A stretch of DNA of 12,890 bases, from contig SKOX01000010.1 in NCBI GenBank assembly GCA_007119835.1, positions 1 through 12,890 on the forward strand, in the 5' to 3' direction. Under the pieces are notes generated by a model that saw only the letters and a program-made list of their open reading frames with translations, searched no databases and was not told where the DNA came from. Every line of letters starts with the position of its first letter. The first letter of the stretch is position 1. The position numbers were made by a program, and so were the translations under genes. The DNA comes from Paracoccaceae bacterium. Its GTDB lineage: Bacteria > Pseudomonadota > Alphaproteobacteria > Rhodobacterales > Rhodobacteraceae. This document shows positions 1-6,492 of this stretch, piece after piece.

Positions 1-21
1 CAACCGCTTCGCAACCGCTCG
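1..21. promoter_or_regulatory. Tandem CAACCGCT repeat, possible LacI-type operator
   Basis: CAACCGCT occurs at 1-8 and again at 12-19, so the copies are 11 bases apart, close to one helical turn. On the minus strand this reads AGCGGTTGCG then AAGCGGTTG. The ten bases AGCGGTTGCG recur exactly at 2767-2776, inside the putative operator in front of the lacI-family gene. This could be a second site for the same regulator. The site is cut by the window edge and overlaps a possible coding start, so the call is tentative. Confidence 0.3.
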
Positions 22-34
22 GATCCAGGCCCAT
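1..34 (-). CDS. Possible start of a leftward gene running off the window
   Basis: On the minus strand an ATG at 34-32 is preceded by a strong Shine-Dalgarno sequence GAGGAGG (complement of 44-50) with 9 bases between them. The frame stays open to the window edge and reads MGLDPSGCEAV. Eleven codons are too few to assign a family. The ribosome binding site is the only support. It lies about 70 bases past the stop of the truncated dehydrogenase, in the same direction, so it could be the next gene of that operon. The same bases contain a repeat that could instead be a regulator binding site. Confidence 0.3.
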   Translation of the reverse strand, partial: MGLDPSGCEAV

Positions 35-104
35 CGAAACCGTCCTCCTCAGATCAAGAGGACTTCGACAGATTCACCCTTTCAGCCGCTTGTCACCAGT
101 TCAC

Positions 105-626
105 TCACCCGATTGCCCTGACCACGCCGCCCTTGCTGGCGGCGTAGCTCGGGACGAGGATGCCACCCTGGAAGCTCAGGACAGAGCCGACGAAGACAAT
201 CCTGCCCCAGCCGCGCTCGACCATCCGGCGGCCGAGTTCGCGGGCGAGCAGGAAAGGTGCCGTCAGGTTGACCGCGAGCACCTCGTCCCACCACTCGTCG
301 GGATGCTCGGCAGCCGGCGCGCGGCGGATGAGGCCCGCGTTGTTGACAAGGATGTCCGGGGCGATCGCGCGGTCGTCGAGGTCTCGGACGAGCCTAGCGA
401 TCGCGTCCCTGTTGCCGAGATCGCAGGAGAAGCCGTCGAAGCGTCGCCCGGCACCGGCGATGTCGGCGGCAACATCGCCGCCGCTCTCGGCCATCCGCGT
501 GCTCACGCCGACGATGTCGGCGCCGGCCTCGGCCAGCGCCCGCGCCATTGCCCGCCCGATGCCACGGCTCGCCCCCGTCACGAGGGCAGTCCGACCGCTC
601 AGGTCGAAGAGACGCCCGGCCGTCAT
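105..626 (-). pseudogene. Short-chain dehydrogenase, KduD-like, C-terminally truncated
   Basis: This encodes the first 173 residues of a classical NAD(P)-dependent short-chain dehydrogenase; the family is usually about 250 residues. The ATG at 626 overlaps the E2 stop as ATGA. Visible motifs are the cofactor motif TGASRGIG at residues 17-24, NNAG at 95-98, catalytic Ser148, and YAASK with Tyr161 and Lys165. The stretch GLIRRAPA...HPDEWW and the QGG before the catalytic Tyr resemble 2-deoxy-D-gluconate 3-dehydrogenase (KduD) and gluconate 5-dehydrogenase types. After KGGV the expected continuation, which carries the substrate loop and last Rossmann strands, is replaced by VRAIG and a stop. About 75-80 residues are missing, so the product is unlikely to fold into an active tetramer. 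The break lies near 115-122. The sugar-acid specificity is inferred from similarity only. Confidence 0.85.
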
Positions 627-1405
627 ATCATGAGCCTGCGCGGGTCGGCGATCAGGCGCGCGTAGTGGGTGACGAAGCGGGCGGCGTCCGCTCCGTTCAG
701 CACCCGGTGGTCGTAGCTGAGGTCGATCGGGCACATCAGGCGCGGCACGAAGGCCTCGCCGTCCCACGAGGCGCCGCCCATCTCCTCGGGCCGGATGCGG
801 CGCTCCTGCGCCCGAGCGGCGAGGTCCTTAATGGCGGCCGCGATCGCCCACAGACCCTTGCGCGACACGCCGCGGATCACGGGCACCATGAGGCCGTGCG
901 GCGTGTCGACCGCAATGGCGATGTCGACATAGCGCCGAAGCCACAGCGTCTTTCCGTCCGGCGAGAGCGCAGCGTTGAAGCGGGGGAAGTCCTCCAGGGC
1001 ACGGGCGAGCGCCTTGACGTGGAAGGCGAGCGACGTGAGCTTCACGCCGCGCGCCTCAGCCTCCTCCGCCATGCGCCCGCGGAGGCTCTCGACCATGGTC
1101 AGGTCGGCGGCGTCGTGGTGGGTGACGGCCGGGATCTCCCTCTGCGCCGCGCCCAGGTTCGCGGCGGCGACCTGGTTCAGGCGGGAAACCGCGACCGGCT
1201 CCACCGGCCCGTGGCGGGCATGATCGACGTCCCACGGAGAGGCGGATGGGTCCGCGGCCTTCGCCGCCTTCGGCGCGGCGAGCTTCCGGTCCACGTCCGT
1301 GCGCGCGATGGCGTCGTGGCCGATCTCGTCGGCGAGCGCGGCGAGGTCGACGCCCCGCTCGGCGGCGTAGCGGCGGGTCGAGGGGCTGGCGGATGGCTGC
1401 GTCAT
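623..1405 (-). CDS. 2-oxo acid dehydrogenase E2 acyltransferase, lipoyl-less and gapped
   Basis: This is a 260-residue dihydrolipoamide acyltransferase, the core enzyme that moves an acyl group from lipoyl-lysine to CoA in pyruvate-type dehydrogenase complexes. A peripheral-subunit-binding-like segment lies at about residues 7-43 (SPSTRRYAAERG...ARTDVDRKL). The catalytic domain runs from about 70 to the end, with the active-site motif DHRVLNG (His233, Asn237). Asn in place of Asp also occurs in other E2 proteins as I recall them. There is no N-terminal lipoyl domain, so it would need one from a partner; alphaproteobacterial E1-beta subunits often carry one. Between GGA (residue 212) and SWDGEAFVPR the usual segment containing TFTIxNxG and the TPIxNxPEVAILG strand is absent, about 37 residues, without loss of frame. 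The ATG at 1405 has AGGGAG seven bases upstream. Whether the product is active is doubtful. Confidence 0.82.
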   Translation of the reverse strand: MTQPSASPSTRRYAAERGVDLAALADEIGHDAIARTDVDRKLAAPKAAKAADPSASPWDVDHARHGPVEPVAVSRLNQVAAANLGAAQREIPAVTHHDAADLTMVESLRGRMAEEAEARGVKLTSLAFHVKALARALEDFPRFNAALSPDGKTLWLRRYVDIAIAVDTPHGLMVPVIRGVSRKGLWAIAAAIKDLAARAQERRIRPEEMGGASWDGEAFVPRLMCPIDLSYDHRVLNGADAARFVTHYARLIADPRRLMI

Positions 1406-2421
1406 GCTGGGCTCCCTACCAGGCGACGGAGACGTCGCGTTCGGCGACTGGGGGCTTCGACTGGAAGGCGGTCGGGCAGCTCTTCGCCCGACAGGGCATC
1501 CTGATTGCCTTTCTCGTGTTCCTGATCGGGTTCTCGTTCTTTTCCGACCGCTTCCTGACGTCGAGCAACGTGCTCTCGGTGTTGCGGGCGGTCTCGATCA
1601 TCGGGATCATGGCACTCGGCGTGACCATCGTGGTGATCGGGGGGAATCTCGACCTCTCCGTCGGCTCGATGCTGTCCTTCGCCACCGTCCTGGTGGTCGA
1701 CCTTCACGACAAGATCGGGCCGGGTCCGGCGATCCTCACGATGATGGTGGCAACCCTGACGCTCGGTGCGATCAACGGCCTCCTCGTCGGCTTCGCCGGT
1801 CTCAAATCTCTGATCGTGACGCTCGGGATGCTGTCGGCAATCCAGGGCACCATCCTGATCTACACGGGTGGCCAGAACGTCGACATCGCCGACCAGGCCG
1901 GGACCTGGTTCGCCTTCTGCGGCCGTGGCTCGGTCTTCGGCATTTCGGCGCCGATCGTGATCTTCGCGCTGCTCGCCATCCTGTTCCACATCCTGCTGAC
2001 CTACACGACCTACGGGCGGCGGGTGTTCACCGTCGGCGGCAACCCGACGGCTGCGGTGTTCTCCGGCATCCAGCGCAGGATCGTCGTGTTCACCACCTAC
2101 CTGATCTCGGCCTTCACCGTCTCGATCGCCGCCATCATCCTCGGCAGTCGCGTCATGGGCTCGCAGAACAACGTGGGCCAGGGCTACGAGCTGCAGGTCC
2201 TGGCGGCCGTCATCCTCGGCGGCACGTCGCTGCTCGGCGGCTCGGGCTCGATCCCCCGCACGGTGATCGGCGTCCTCACGCTCGGCTTCATCCAAAACGG
2301 CCTGCTCCTGATGGGCTACGCCTATTACGCGCAGTGGCTCGTCACCTGGGTCGTCATCATCCTCGCGGTCTGGCTCGACGTCGCCGGCAAGCGCGGCCGC
2401 CTGTTCTCGCCGATCGCCTGA
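1393..2421 (+). CDS. Sugar ABC transporter permease, RbsC type
   Basis: This 342-residue inner-membrane permease belongs to the ribose/xylose/galactose-type family (Pfam BPD_transp_2). Hydrophobic segments begin at about residues 35-50 and 66-83 and continue through the protein. The family signature GNLDLSVGS is at 84-92, and the conserved ELQVLAAVILGGTSLLGG block lies near the C-terminus. Length is normal. I chose ATG 1393 because the first membrane helix follows at a normal distance and GAGGGG lies seven bases upstream; an upstream extension would be low-complexity antisense of E2. This start lies inside the E2 gene, so the two 5' ends overlap by 13 bases and no promoter fits between them. 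A second, broken permease follows after 12 bases. Its own ATPase and binding protein are not adjacent; it may share those at 3804-5497 or be an orphan. Substrate unknown. Confidence 0.88.
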   Translation: MAASCWAPYQATETSRSATGGFDWKAVGQLFARQGILIAFLVFLIGFSFFSDRFLTSSNVLSVLRAVSIIGIMALGVTIVVIGGNLDLSVGSMLSFATVLVVDLHDKIGPGPAILTMMVATLTLGAINGLLVGFAGLKSLIVTLGMLSAIQGTILIYTGGQNVDIADQAGTWFAFCGRGSVFGISAPIVIFALLAILFHILLTYTTYGRRVFTVGGNPTAAVFSGIQRRIVVFTTYLISAFTVSIAAIILGSRVMGSQNNVGQGYELQVLAAVILGGTSLLGGSGSIPRTVIGVLTLGFIQNGLLLMGYAYYAQWLVTWVVIILAVWLDVAGKRGRLFSPIA

Positions 2422-2433
2422 GGGAGGAGATCA

Positions 2434-2751
2434 ATGTCCGCTGCCCTGTCCGTTCGCCTGAAGACGACGCTGGTCCGCCAGCCGATCTGGGCCTTCGTGG
2501 TGCTGGTCTTCGTCTTCTTCAGCCTGATTTCCGACCATTTCCTGTCGGTCGGGAACCTCTCCAACGTGCTGATCCAGACCTCGACGATCGGGCTGTTTGC
2601 GCTCGGCATGACGATGGTGATGATCAACGGCAACATCGACCTCTCGGTTGGCGCGACCCTCGGCAGGCTTGAATCGAGGCCGGACGCAGCTGGCATATGG
2701 CGCGCTACTCCGGCGACCGCGCATCGAAGAGCCTCATTGACTTCGTCATAA
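2434..2751 (+). pseudogene. RbsC-type permease, truncated after the first two helices
   Basis: The ATG at 2434 is preceded by a good ribosome binding site (GGAGGAG, 2423-2430). The first 77 residues match an RbsC-type permease N-terminus: a helix at about 18-32, a second at about 50-65, and the signature GNIDLSVGAT at 66-75. After that the frame continues for about 28 residues of arginine-rich, non-hydrophobic sequence (GRLESRPDAAG onward) unrelated to the family, then stops. A full protein would be about 320-340 residues, so roughly three quarters is missing. The break is near 2659-2665. What follows is the upstream region of the lacI-family gene, which suggests a deletion joined the two. 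It was probably the second permease of a two-permease sugar transporter together with the gene at 1393. Confidence 0.85.
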
Positions 2752-2766
2752 CAACCGGTTTCGTAA
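2737..2766 (+). promoter_or_regulatory. Possible promoter of the lacI-led operon
   Basis: TTGACT at 2737-2742 matches a -35 box in five of six bases. A -10 box about 17 bases downstream would fall at 2760-2766 (TTCGTAA), a poor match. Alternatively CATAAC at 2747-2752 could be a -10 box, but it lacks a good -35. In the first arrangement the proposed operator covers the -10 region, as expected for autorepression. Positions are approximate. Confidence 0.35.
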
Positions 2767-2779
2767 AGCGGTTGCGCAA
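2752..2779. promoter_or_regulatory. LacI-family operator (inverted repeat, two CG-centred half-sites)
   Basis: CAACCG at 2752-2757 pairs with CGGTTG at 2769-2774, and TTT at 2759-2761 pairs with AAA at 2765-2767, giving nine of ten matched positions around CGT. Read differently, there are two LacI-type sites with central CG: AACCGGTT (2753-2760) and AAAGCGGTTG (2765-2774), 13 bases apart. TTGCGCAA at 2772-2779 is another perfect palindrome. The element sits 13-40 bases before the TTG start of the LacI-family gene, where autoregulatory operators are normally found. Confidence 0.55.
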
Positions 2780-2791
2780 GGGGGGCACACC

Positions 2792-3781
2792 TTGACCATC
2801 CGCATCCGCGACGTCGCGAAGATCGCCGGCGTTTCGCCGACCACGGTGTCGCGCTTCGTGAACGACCAGATCCGGCTGCCCGAGGCAACGCGGCGCCGGA
2901 TCCGCTTGGCGATCGAGCTTACCGGCTACCGTCCGAACCTGCACGCGCGGCGCTTGAGCACGGGACGGTCGGATAGCATCGGCCTCGTGATCCCCGACAT
3001 CGCCAACCCGTTCTTCGCGCGGCTCGCCGCGGCGGTTGAGGATGAGGCGGATGCGCGGCGGCTGGAGCTGTCGCTTTTCGTAACGCTGAACCGGCCGGGA
3101 CGAGAGCGCGCATACATTGAGGCGCTTGCCCGGAACCAGGTCGACGGGCTCATTTTCGCCACCAACCACGCCGAGCACGACCTACTGCGCGCCCAGCAGG
3201 TCGCGCCGGGGCGCATGGTCCTGGTGGATGAGGACGTGCCCGGCCTACCGGCGCCGCGGGTCTTCTGCGACAATTACGGCGGTGGCTTGCTCGCTGGGCG
3301 GCATCTGGCGGCCCTTGGGCATCGGAGGGTCGCCTATCTCGGCGCGGGGCCAGAGCTGATGAGCGGGCGGCTGAGGCTCGCGGGGCTCCGCGCCGGACTT
3401 GCGGAGGGCGCGCATGTTGTCGAGGCCCTTTGCTCCTATACGCGAGAGGGGGGCGCAGCCGCGGCCTCACGGCTGGCCGCCCGTGAGACCGGGGTGACGG
3501 CAATCTTCGCCGCGGCCGACGAGGTGGCCATCGGGGTGCTTCAGGTCCTGCGCGAGCGCGGCCTGCGGGTGCCAGACGACTTCTCGCTCGTCGGCTTCGA
3601 CGACGTGGAGCCGCTGCACCTCTTCGATCCGCCGATCACTGCCGTGCGCCAGCCGATTGATGCGATCGGCCGGCACGCGGTCGATCTCCTTGCCGCGCCG
3701 GAGGACGGGCCGGAGCGGCAGGGCGAGATGGTCCTGCCCGTCGAACTGGTCGAGCGCGCCTCCTGCGCGCCGGTCACATGA
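2792..3781 (+). CDS. LacI-family transcriptional regulator
   Basis: This 329-residue repressor-type regulator has an N-terminal LacI helix-turn-helix at residues 5-24 (IRDVAKIAGVS, then TTVSRFVN). The hinge region follows around GYRPNLHARRL (45-55), and a periplasmic-binding-protein-like sensor domain runs from about 62 to the end, with the typical VPDDFSLVGFDD motif near the C-terminus. The start is TTG at 2792, chosen because AAGGGGGG (2779-2786) lies just upstream and TIRIRDVA begins the DNA-binding domain directly. The binding-protein gene follows after 22 bases, so the regulator heads the transport and catabolic operon and is probably autoregulated through the operator just upstream. The effector is expected to be the transported sugar or an intermediate; its identity cannot be read from the sequence. 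Confidence 0.95.
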   Translation: MTIRIRDVAKIAGVSPTTVSRFVNDQIRLPEATRRRIRLAIELTGYRPNLHARRLSTGRSDSIGLVIPDIANPFFARLAAAVEDEADARRLELSLFVTLNRPGRERAYIEALARNQVDGLIFATNHAEHDLLRAQQVAPGRMVLVDEDVPGLPAPRVFCDNYGGGLLAGRHLAALGHRRVAYLGAGPELMSGRLRLAGLRAGLAEGAHVVEALCSYTREGGAAAASRLAARETGVTAIFAAADEVAIGVLQVLRERGLRVPDDFSLVGFDDVEPLHLFDPPITAVRQPIDAIGRHAVDLLAAPEDGPERQGEMVLPVELVERASCAPVT

Positions 3782-3803
3782 ACCGACAGAGAGGGGAATT
3801 CCA

Positions 3804-4730
3804 ATGACCGCAACGACAAGAGGCCTTCTCGCCGGCGCGGCGCTTGCGCTCGTGACGCAGGCGGCCTCGGCGCAGGACGCGAAGACATTTGCGCTCGTGC
3901 AGATCAACCAGCAGGCGCTGTTCTTCAACCAGATGAATCAGGGCGCGCAGGAGGCTGCCGACGCGATCGGCGCGAACCTCCTAATCTTCAATGCCAACAA
4001 CGATCCCGCCGCCCAGAACAGCGCCATCGAGACATATATCACCGAAGGCGTGGACGGCATCATTGTCGTCGCGATCGACGTGAACGGCATCATGCCCGCC
4101 GTCGAGCAGGCCGAGGAGGCCGGCATCCCTGTCGTCGCCGTGGATGCGATCCTGCCAGAAGGGCCGCAGCGTGCACAGATCGGCGTCGACAACGCCGAGG
4201 CAGGGCGGGACATCGGCGAATTCTTCGTCGACTACGTCGGCGACGACGGCGCAGAGCTTGGCATCGTCGGCGCGCTCAACTCCTTTATCCAGAACATCCG
4301 CCAGCAGGGCTTCGAGGGCGTCGTGGAAGAGGCCGAGGGCGTCGAGACCGTGGGCGTCGTCGACGGCCAGAACGTCCAGGACATCGCCCTGACCGCCGCC
4401 GAAAACCTGATCACGGCCAATCCCGGCCTGACCGCCATCTACGCCACGGGCGAGCCCGCGCTCCTCGGTGCCGTCGCGGCGGTCGAGAGCCAGGGCCGGC
4501 AGGACCAGGTCGGCATCTTCGGCTGGGACCTGACCGCACAGGCGATCGCCGGCATTGATGCGGGCTATGTCGTCGCTGTCGTCCAGCAGGATCCTGCGGG
4601 CATGGGCGCCGCCGCCGTCGAGGCGCTCGACACGATCACCGACGGGGGCGAGGTCGACGCGGTAATCTCAGTGCCGATCACCATCGTCACCAGCGAGAAC
4701 GTCGACGAGTTCCGCGGGATGTTCGAGTGA
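3804..4730 (+). CDS. Periplasmic sugar-binding protein, RbsB type
   Basis: This is a 308-residue substrate-binding component of a carbohydrate ABC transporter (Pfam Peripla_BP_4 type). The signal peptide is residues 1-23, with a hydrophobic core and cleavage predicted after ASA before QDAKTF. The mature protein shows the family pattern: NNDPAAQNSAIETYI, then the VDGIIVVAID strand, IPVVAVDA, and a C-terminal GIFGWDLTAQAIAGI region. It is acidic, as is usual for periplasmic proteins. The ATG at 3804 was chosen over an upstream extension because the signal peptide starts there and GAGAGGGG lies eight bases upstream. The stop overlaps the GTG start of the ATPase by GTGA, so the two are translationally coupled. 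Ligand unknown; a pentose or hexose is likely by family. Confidence 0.94.
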   Translation: MTATTRGLLAGAALALVTQAASAQDAKTFALVQINQQALFFNQMNQGAQEAADAIGANLLIFNANNDPAAQNSAIETYITEGVDGIIVVAIDVNGIMPAVEQAEEAGIPVVAVDAILPEGPQRAQIGVDNAEAGRDIGEFFVDYVGDDGAELGIVGALNSFIQNIRQQGFEGVVEEAEGVETVGVVDGQNVQDIALTAAENLITANPGLTAIYATGEPALLGAVAAVESQGRQDQVGIFGWDLTAQAIAGIDAGYVVAVVQQDPAGMGAAAVEALDTITDGGEVDAVISVPITIVTSENVDEFRGMFE

Positions 4731-5497
4731 CGGCCAATGCCAACCTGCGGGGGGAGCCATCCCCCCGCATTCCGCGCATTGCGCTGCGCGGCATCGTCAA
4801 GTCATTCGGGTCGGTTGAGGCGCTTCGCGGTGTCGATCTCGACCTGTGGGGCGGCGAGTGCCTCGGCCTCGTCGGCGACAATGCCGCGGGCAAGTCGACG
4901 CTGACGAAGATCATGTCCGGAACCTACATCGCCGATGGTGGCACGATGACGTTCGACGGCGAACCCATGCGCCTGACCGGGCCCGCCGATGCGCGCGCCG
5001 CGGGCATCGAGATGGTGTTCCAGGATCTCAGCCTTTGCGATCATATCGACGTCGCAGGCAACCTGTTCCTCGGCAGGGAGCCGACGCGGGGCCCGTTTCT
5101 CGACCGGCGGCGGATGATCGAGGAGGGTCGGCGGATGCTGGACGCCCTCGAGATCCGCATACCCCGCCTGACAGCGAAGGTGGCCCAACTCTCTGGCGGC
5201 CAGCGCCAGGCGATCGCCATCGCCCGTGCCGCCGCCTTCGAGCCGCGCGTGCTCATCATGGACGAGCCGACGAGCGCGCTCGCCGTCGCCGAGGTCGAGG
5301 CCGTGCTCGCCCTCATCAACCGGGTGAAGGCGAAAGGCGTGGCGGTCGTGCTGATCACCCACCGCCTCCAGGACCTGTTCCGCGTCTGCGACCGGATCGC
5401 GGTGATGTACGAGGGCACCAAGGTCGCGGAGCGGCCGATCCGCGACACCAGCCTTGAGGACCTTGTCACCCTGATCGTCGGCAAGGGAGCGCATTGA
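4727..5497 (+). CDS. Sugar ABC transporter ATP-binding protein, single domain (FrcA type)
   Basis: This 256-residue ATPase powers the sugar transporter at the inner face of the membrane. It has one nucleotide-binding domain: Walker A GDNAAGKST (50-58), Q-loop Gln99, signature LSGGQ (155-159), Walker B VLIMDEP (175-181, Asp179 and Glu180) and switch His212. RbsA-type proteins have two such domains in about 500 residues. This one resembles the single-domain FrcA/XylG-like form that acts as a dimer with a permease dimer. Walker A has Ala54 where many relatives have Gly. The start is GTG 4727 in a GTGA overlap with the binding protein; no strong ribosome binding site is visible, consistent with coupling. 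The stop overlaps the permease ATG. Confidence 0.94.
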   Translation: MTANANLRGEPSPRIPRIALRGIVKSFGSVEALRGVDLDLWGGECLGLVGDNAAGKSTLTKIMSGTYIADGGTMTFDGEPMRLTGPADARAAGIEMVFQDLSLCDHIDVAGNLFLGREPTRGPFLDRRRMIEEGRRMLDALEIRIPRLTAKVAQLSGGQRQAIAIARAAAFEPRVLIMDEPTSALAVAEVEAVLALINRVKAKGVAVVLITHRLQDLFRVCDRIAVMYEGTKVAERPIRDTSLEDLVTLIVGKGAH

Positions 5498-6492
5498 TGT
5501 ACAGCGAACGACAGCAGGGAAGCGCTTGGCTCGACTTCCTCGGCGAAAACGCGCAGGTCCTGTCGATCCTCGGCTTCTTCATCGCCTGCCTCGTCTTCTT
5601 CTCGCTCGGCAGCGCGAACTTCCCGACGGCGAACAATTTTCTCAACATCCTGCGCCAGGCCGCACCGATCCTGATCGTCGCCGTCGCGATGACCTTCGTG
5701 ATCGTCACCGCCGGGATCGACCTCTCCGTGGGAAGCCAGGTCGCGCTGGTGAACGCGATCGCCGCCATGCTGCTGGCCGCCGGCTGGCCCTGGGTGCCGG
5801 TGGTCGTCGCGATGATCGCGTTCGGGATCGCGGTGGGGCTCGCGCAGGGCTGGTTCATCGCCTATCAGGGCATCCCCGCCTTCATAGTCACGCTCGCCGG
5901 CCTTTCCATTCTGCGCGGCATTGCGCTGTGGCTTACGGCGGGCTTCTCGATCCCGATCCCGCCCATCCCCGGCTTCTTCGCGATGGGCCGCGGCGCCGTC
6001 TGGGGCATTCCCGTGCCAGCGCTCATCGCGATCGGCGTCGTCGTCCTCGGCCTCGTGACGCTCCAGCTGACGAAGTACGGGCGCCAGGTCGTCGCCGTCG
6101 GCTCGAACGCGGAAGCCGCGCGGCGCGTCGGGATGCCGGCCCGCTGGACGATCGCCTCGGTCTACGGATTGACGGGAGCGGCCTCTGCGCTTGCCGGGCT
6201 CCTGATCGCGGCGCGGCTCGGCTCCGGCTCGTCCAATGCGGCGGTCGGCTTCGAGCTGCAGGTGATCGCGGCCGTGGTGCTCGGGGGAACGTCGCTGATG
6301 GGCGGGCGCGGGACGATCCTCGGCACCGTGCTTGGCGCGCTCACCATCGCAGTGATCGGGAACGGGCTCATCCTCATGCACATCTCACCCTTCTTCACTC
6401 AGATCGTCACGGGCGCGATCATCCTCGTCGCGATCTGGCTCAACACGCGGATTTTCTCGGCGCGGCTCGCGCCGCGACGGAGGCGCGCATGA
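5497..6492 (+). CDS. Sugar ABC transporter permease, RbsC type
   Basis: This 331-residue membrane permease partners the binding protein and ATPase just upstream. The first helix is at about residues 21-37, the second at 55-72, and the family signature GIDLSVGS at 73-80. The C-terminal block FELQVIAAVVLGGTSLMGGRG is the conserved transporter-2 region. The ATG at 5497 shares its A with the ATPase stop (TGATG) and has AAGGGAG seven bases upstream, preferred over a TTG one codon earlier. The 3' end overlaps the next gene as ATGA. It shares only family-level similarity with the permease at 1393, so it is a paralogue rather than a recent duplicate. Confidence 0.94.
   Translation: MYSERQQGSAWLDFLGENAQVLSILGFFIACLVFFSLGSANFPTANNFLNILRQAAPILIVAVAMTFVIVTAGIDLSVGSQVALVNAIAAMLLAAGWPWVPVVVAMIAFGIAVGLAQGWFIAYQGIPAFIVTLAGLSILRGIALWLTAGFSIPIPPIPGFFAMGRGAVWGIPVPALIAIGVVVLGLVTLQLTKYGRQVVAVGSNAEAARRVGMPARWTIASVYGLTGAASALAGLLIAARLGSGSSNAAVGFELQVIAAVVLGGTSLMGGRGTILGTVLGALTIAVIGNGLILMHISPFFTQIVTGAIILVAIWLNTRIFSARLAPRRRRA

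Noticed and set aside
692-709. Asn instead of Asp in the E2 motif DHRVLNG as proof of inactivation
   Set aside because: Asn at this position occurs in other E2 proteins as I recall them. The internal gap is the stronger reason to doubt activity.
2697-2795. 32-codon open frame ending at the TTG of the lacI-family gene, possible leader peptide
   Set aside because: It has no ribosome binding site, no attenuator-like codon run or stem-loop pair, and it lies in likely rearranged sequence across the operator.
5041-6381. Long antisense open frame of about 446 codons opposite the ATPase and permease
   Set aside because: It is an Arg/Asp/His-rich shadow typical of GC-rich DNA, with no family motifs. 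The plus strand carries clear ABC genes across the same bases.
5526-6488. Plus-strand open frame joined in frame to the front of the phosphotriesterase-family gene
   Set aside because: The upstream part is arginine-rich and lies out of frame under the permease. The ATG at 6489 has a ribosome binding site, an ATGA overlap and the family start.
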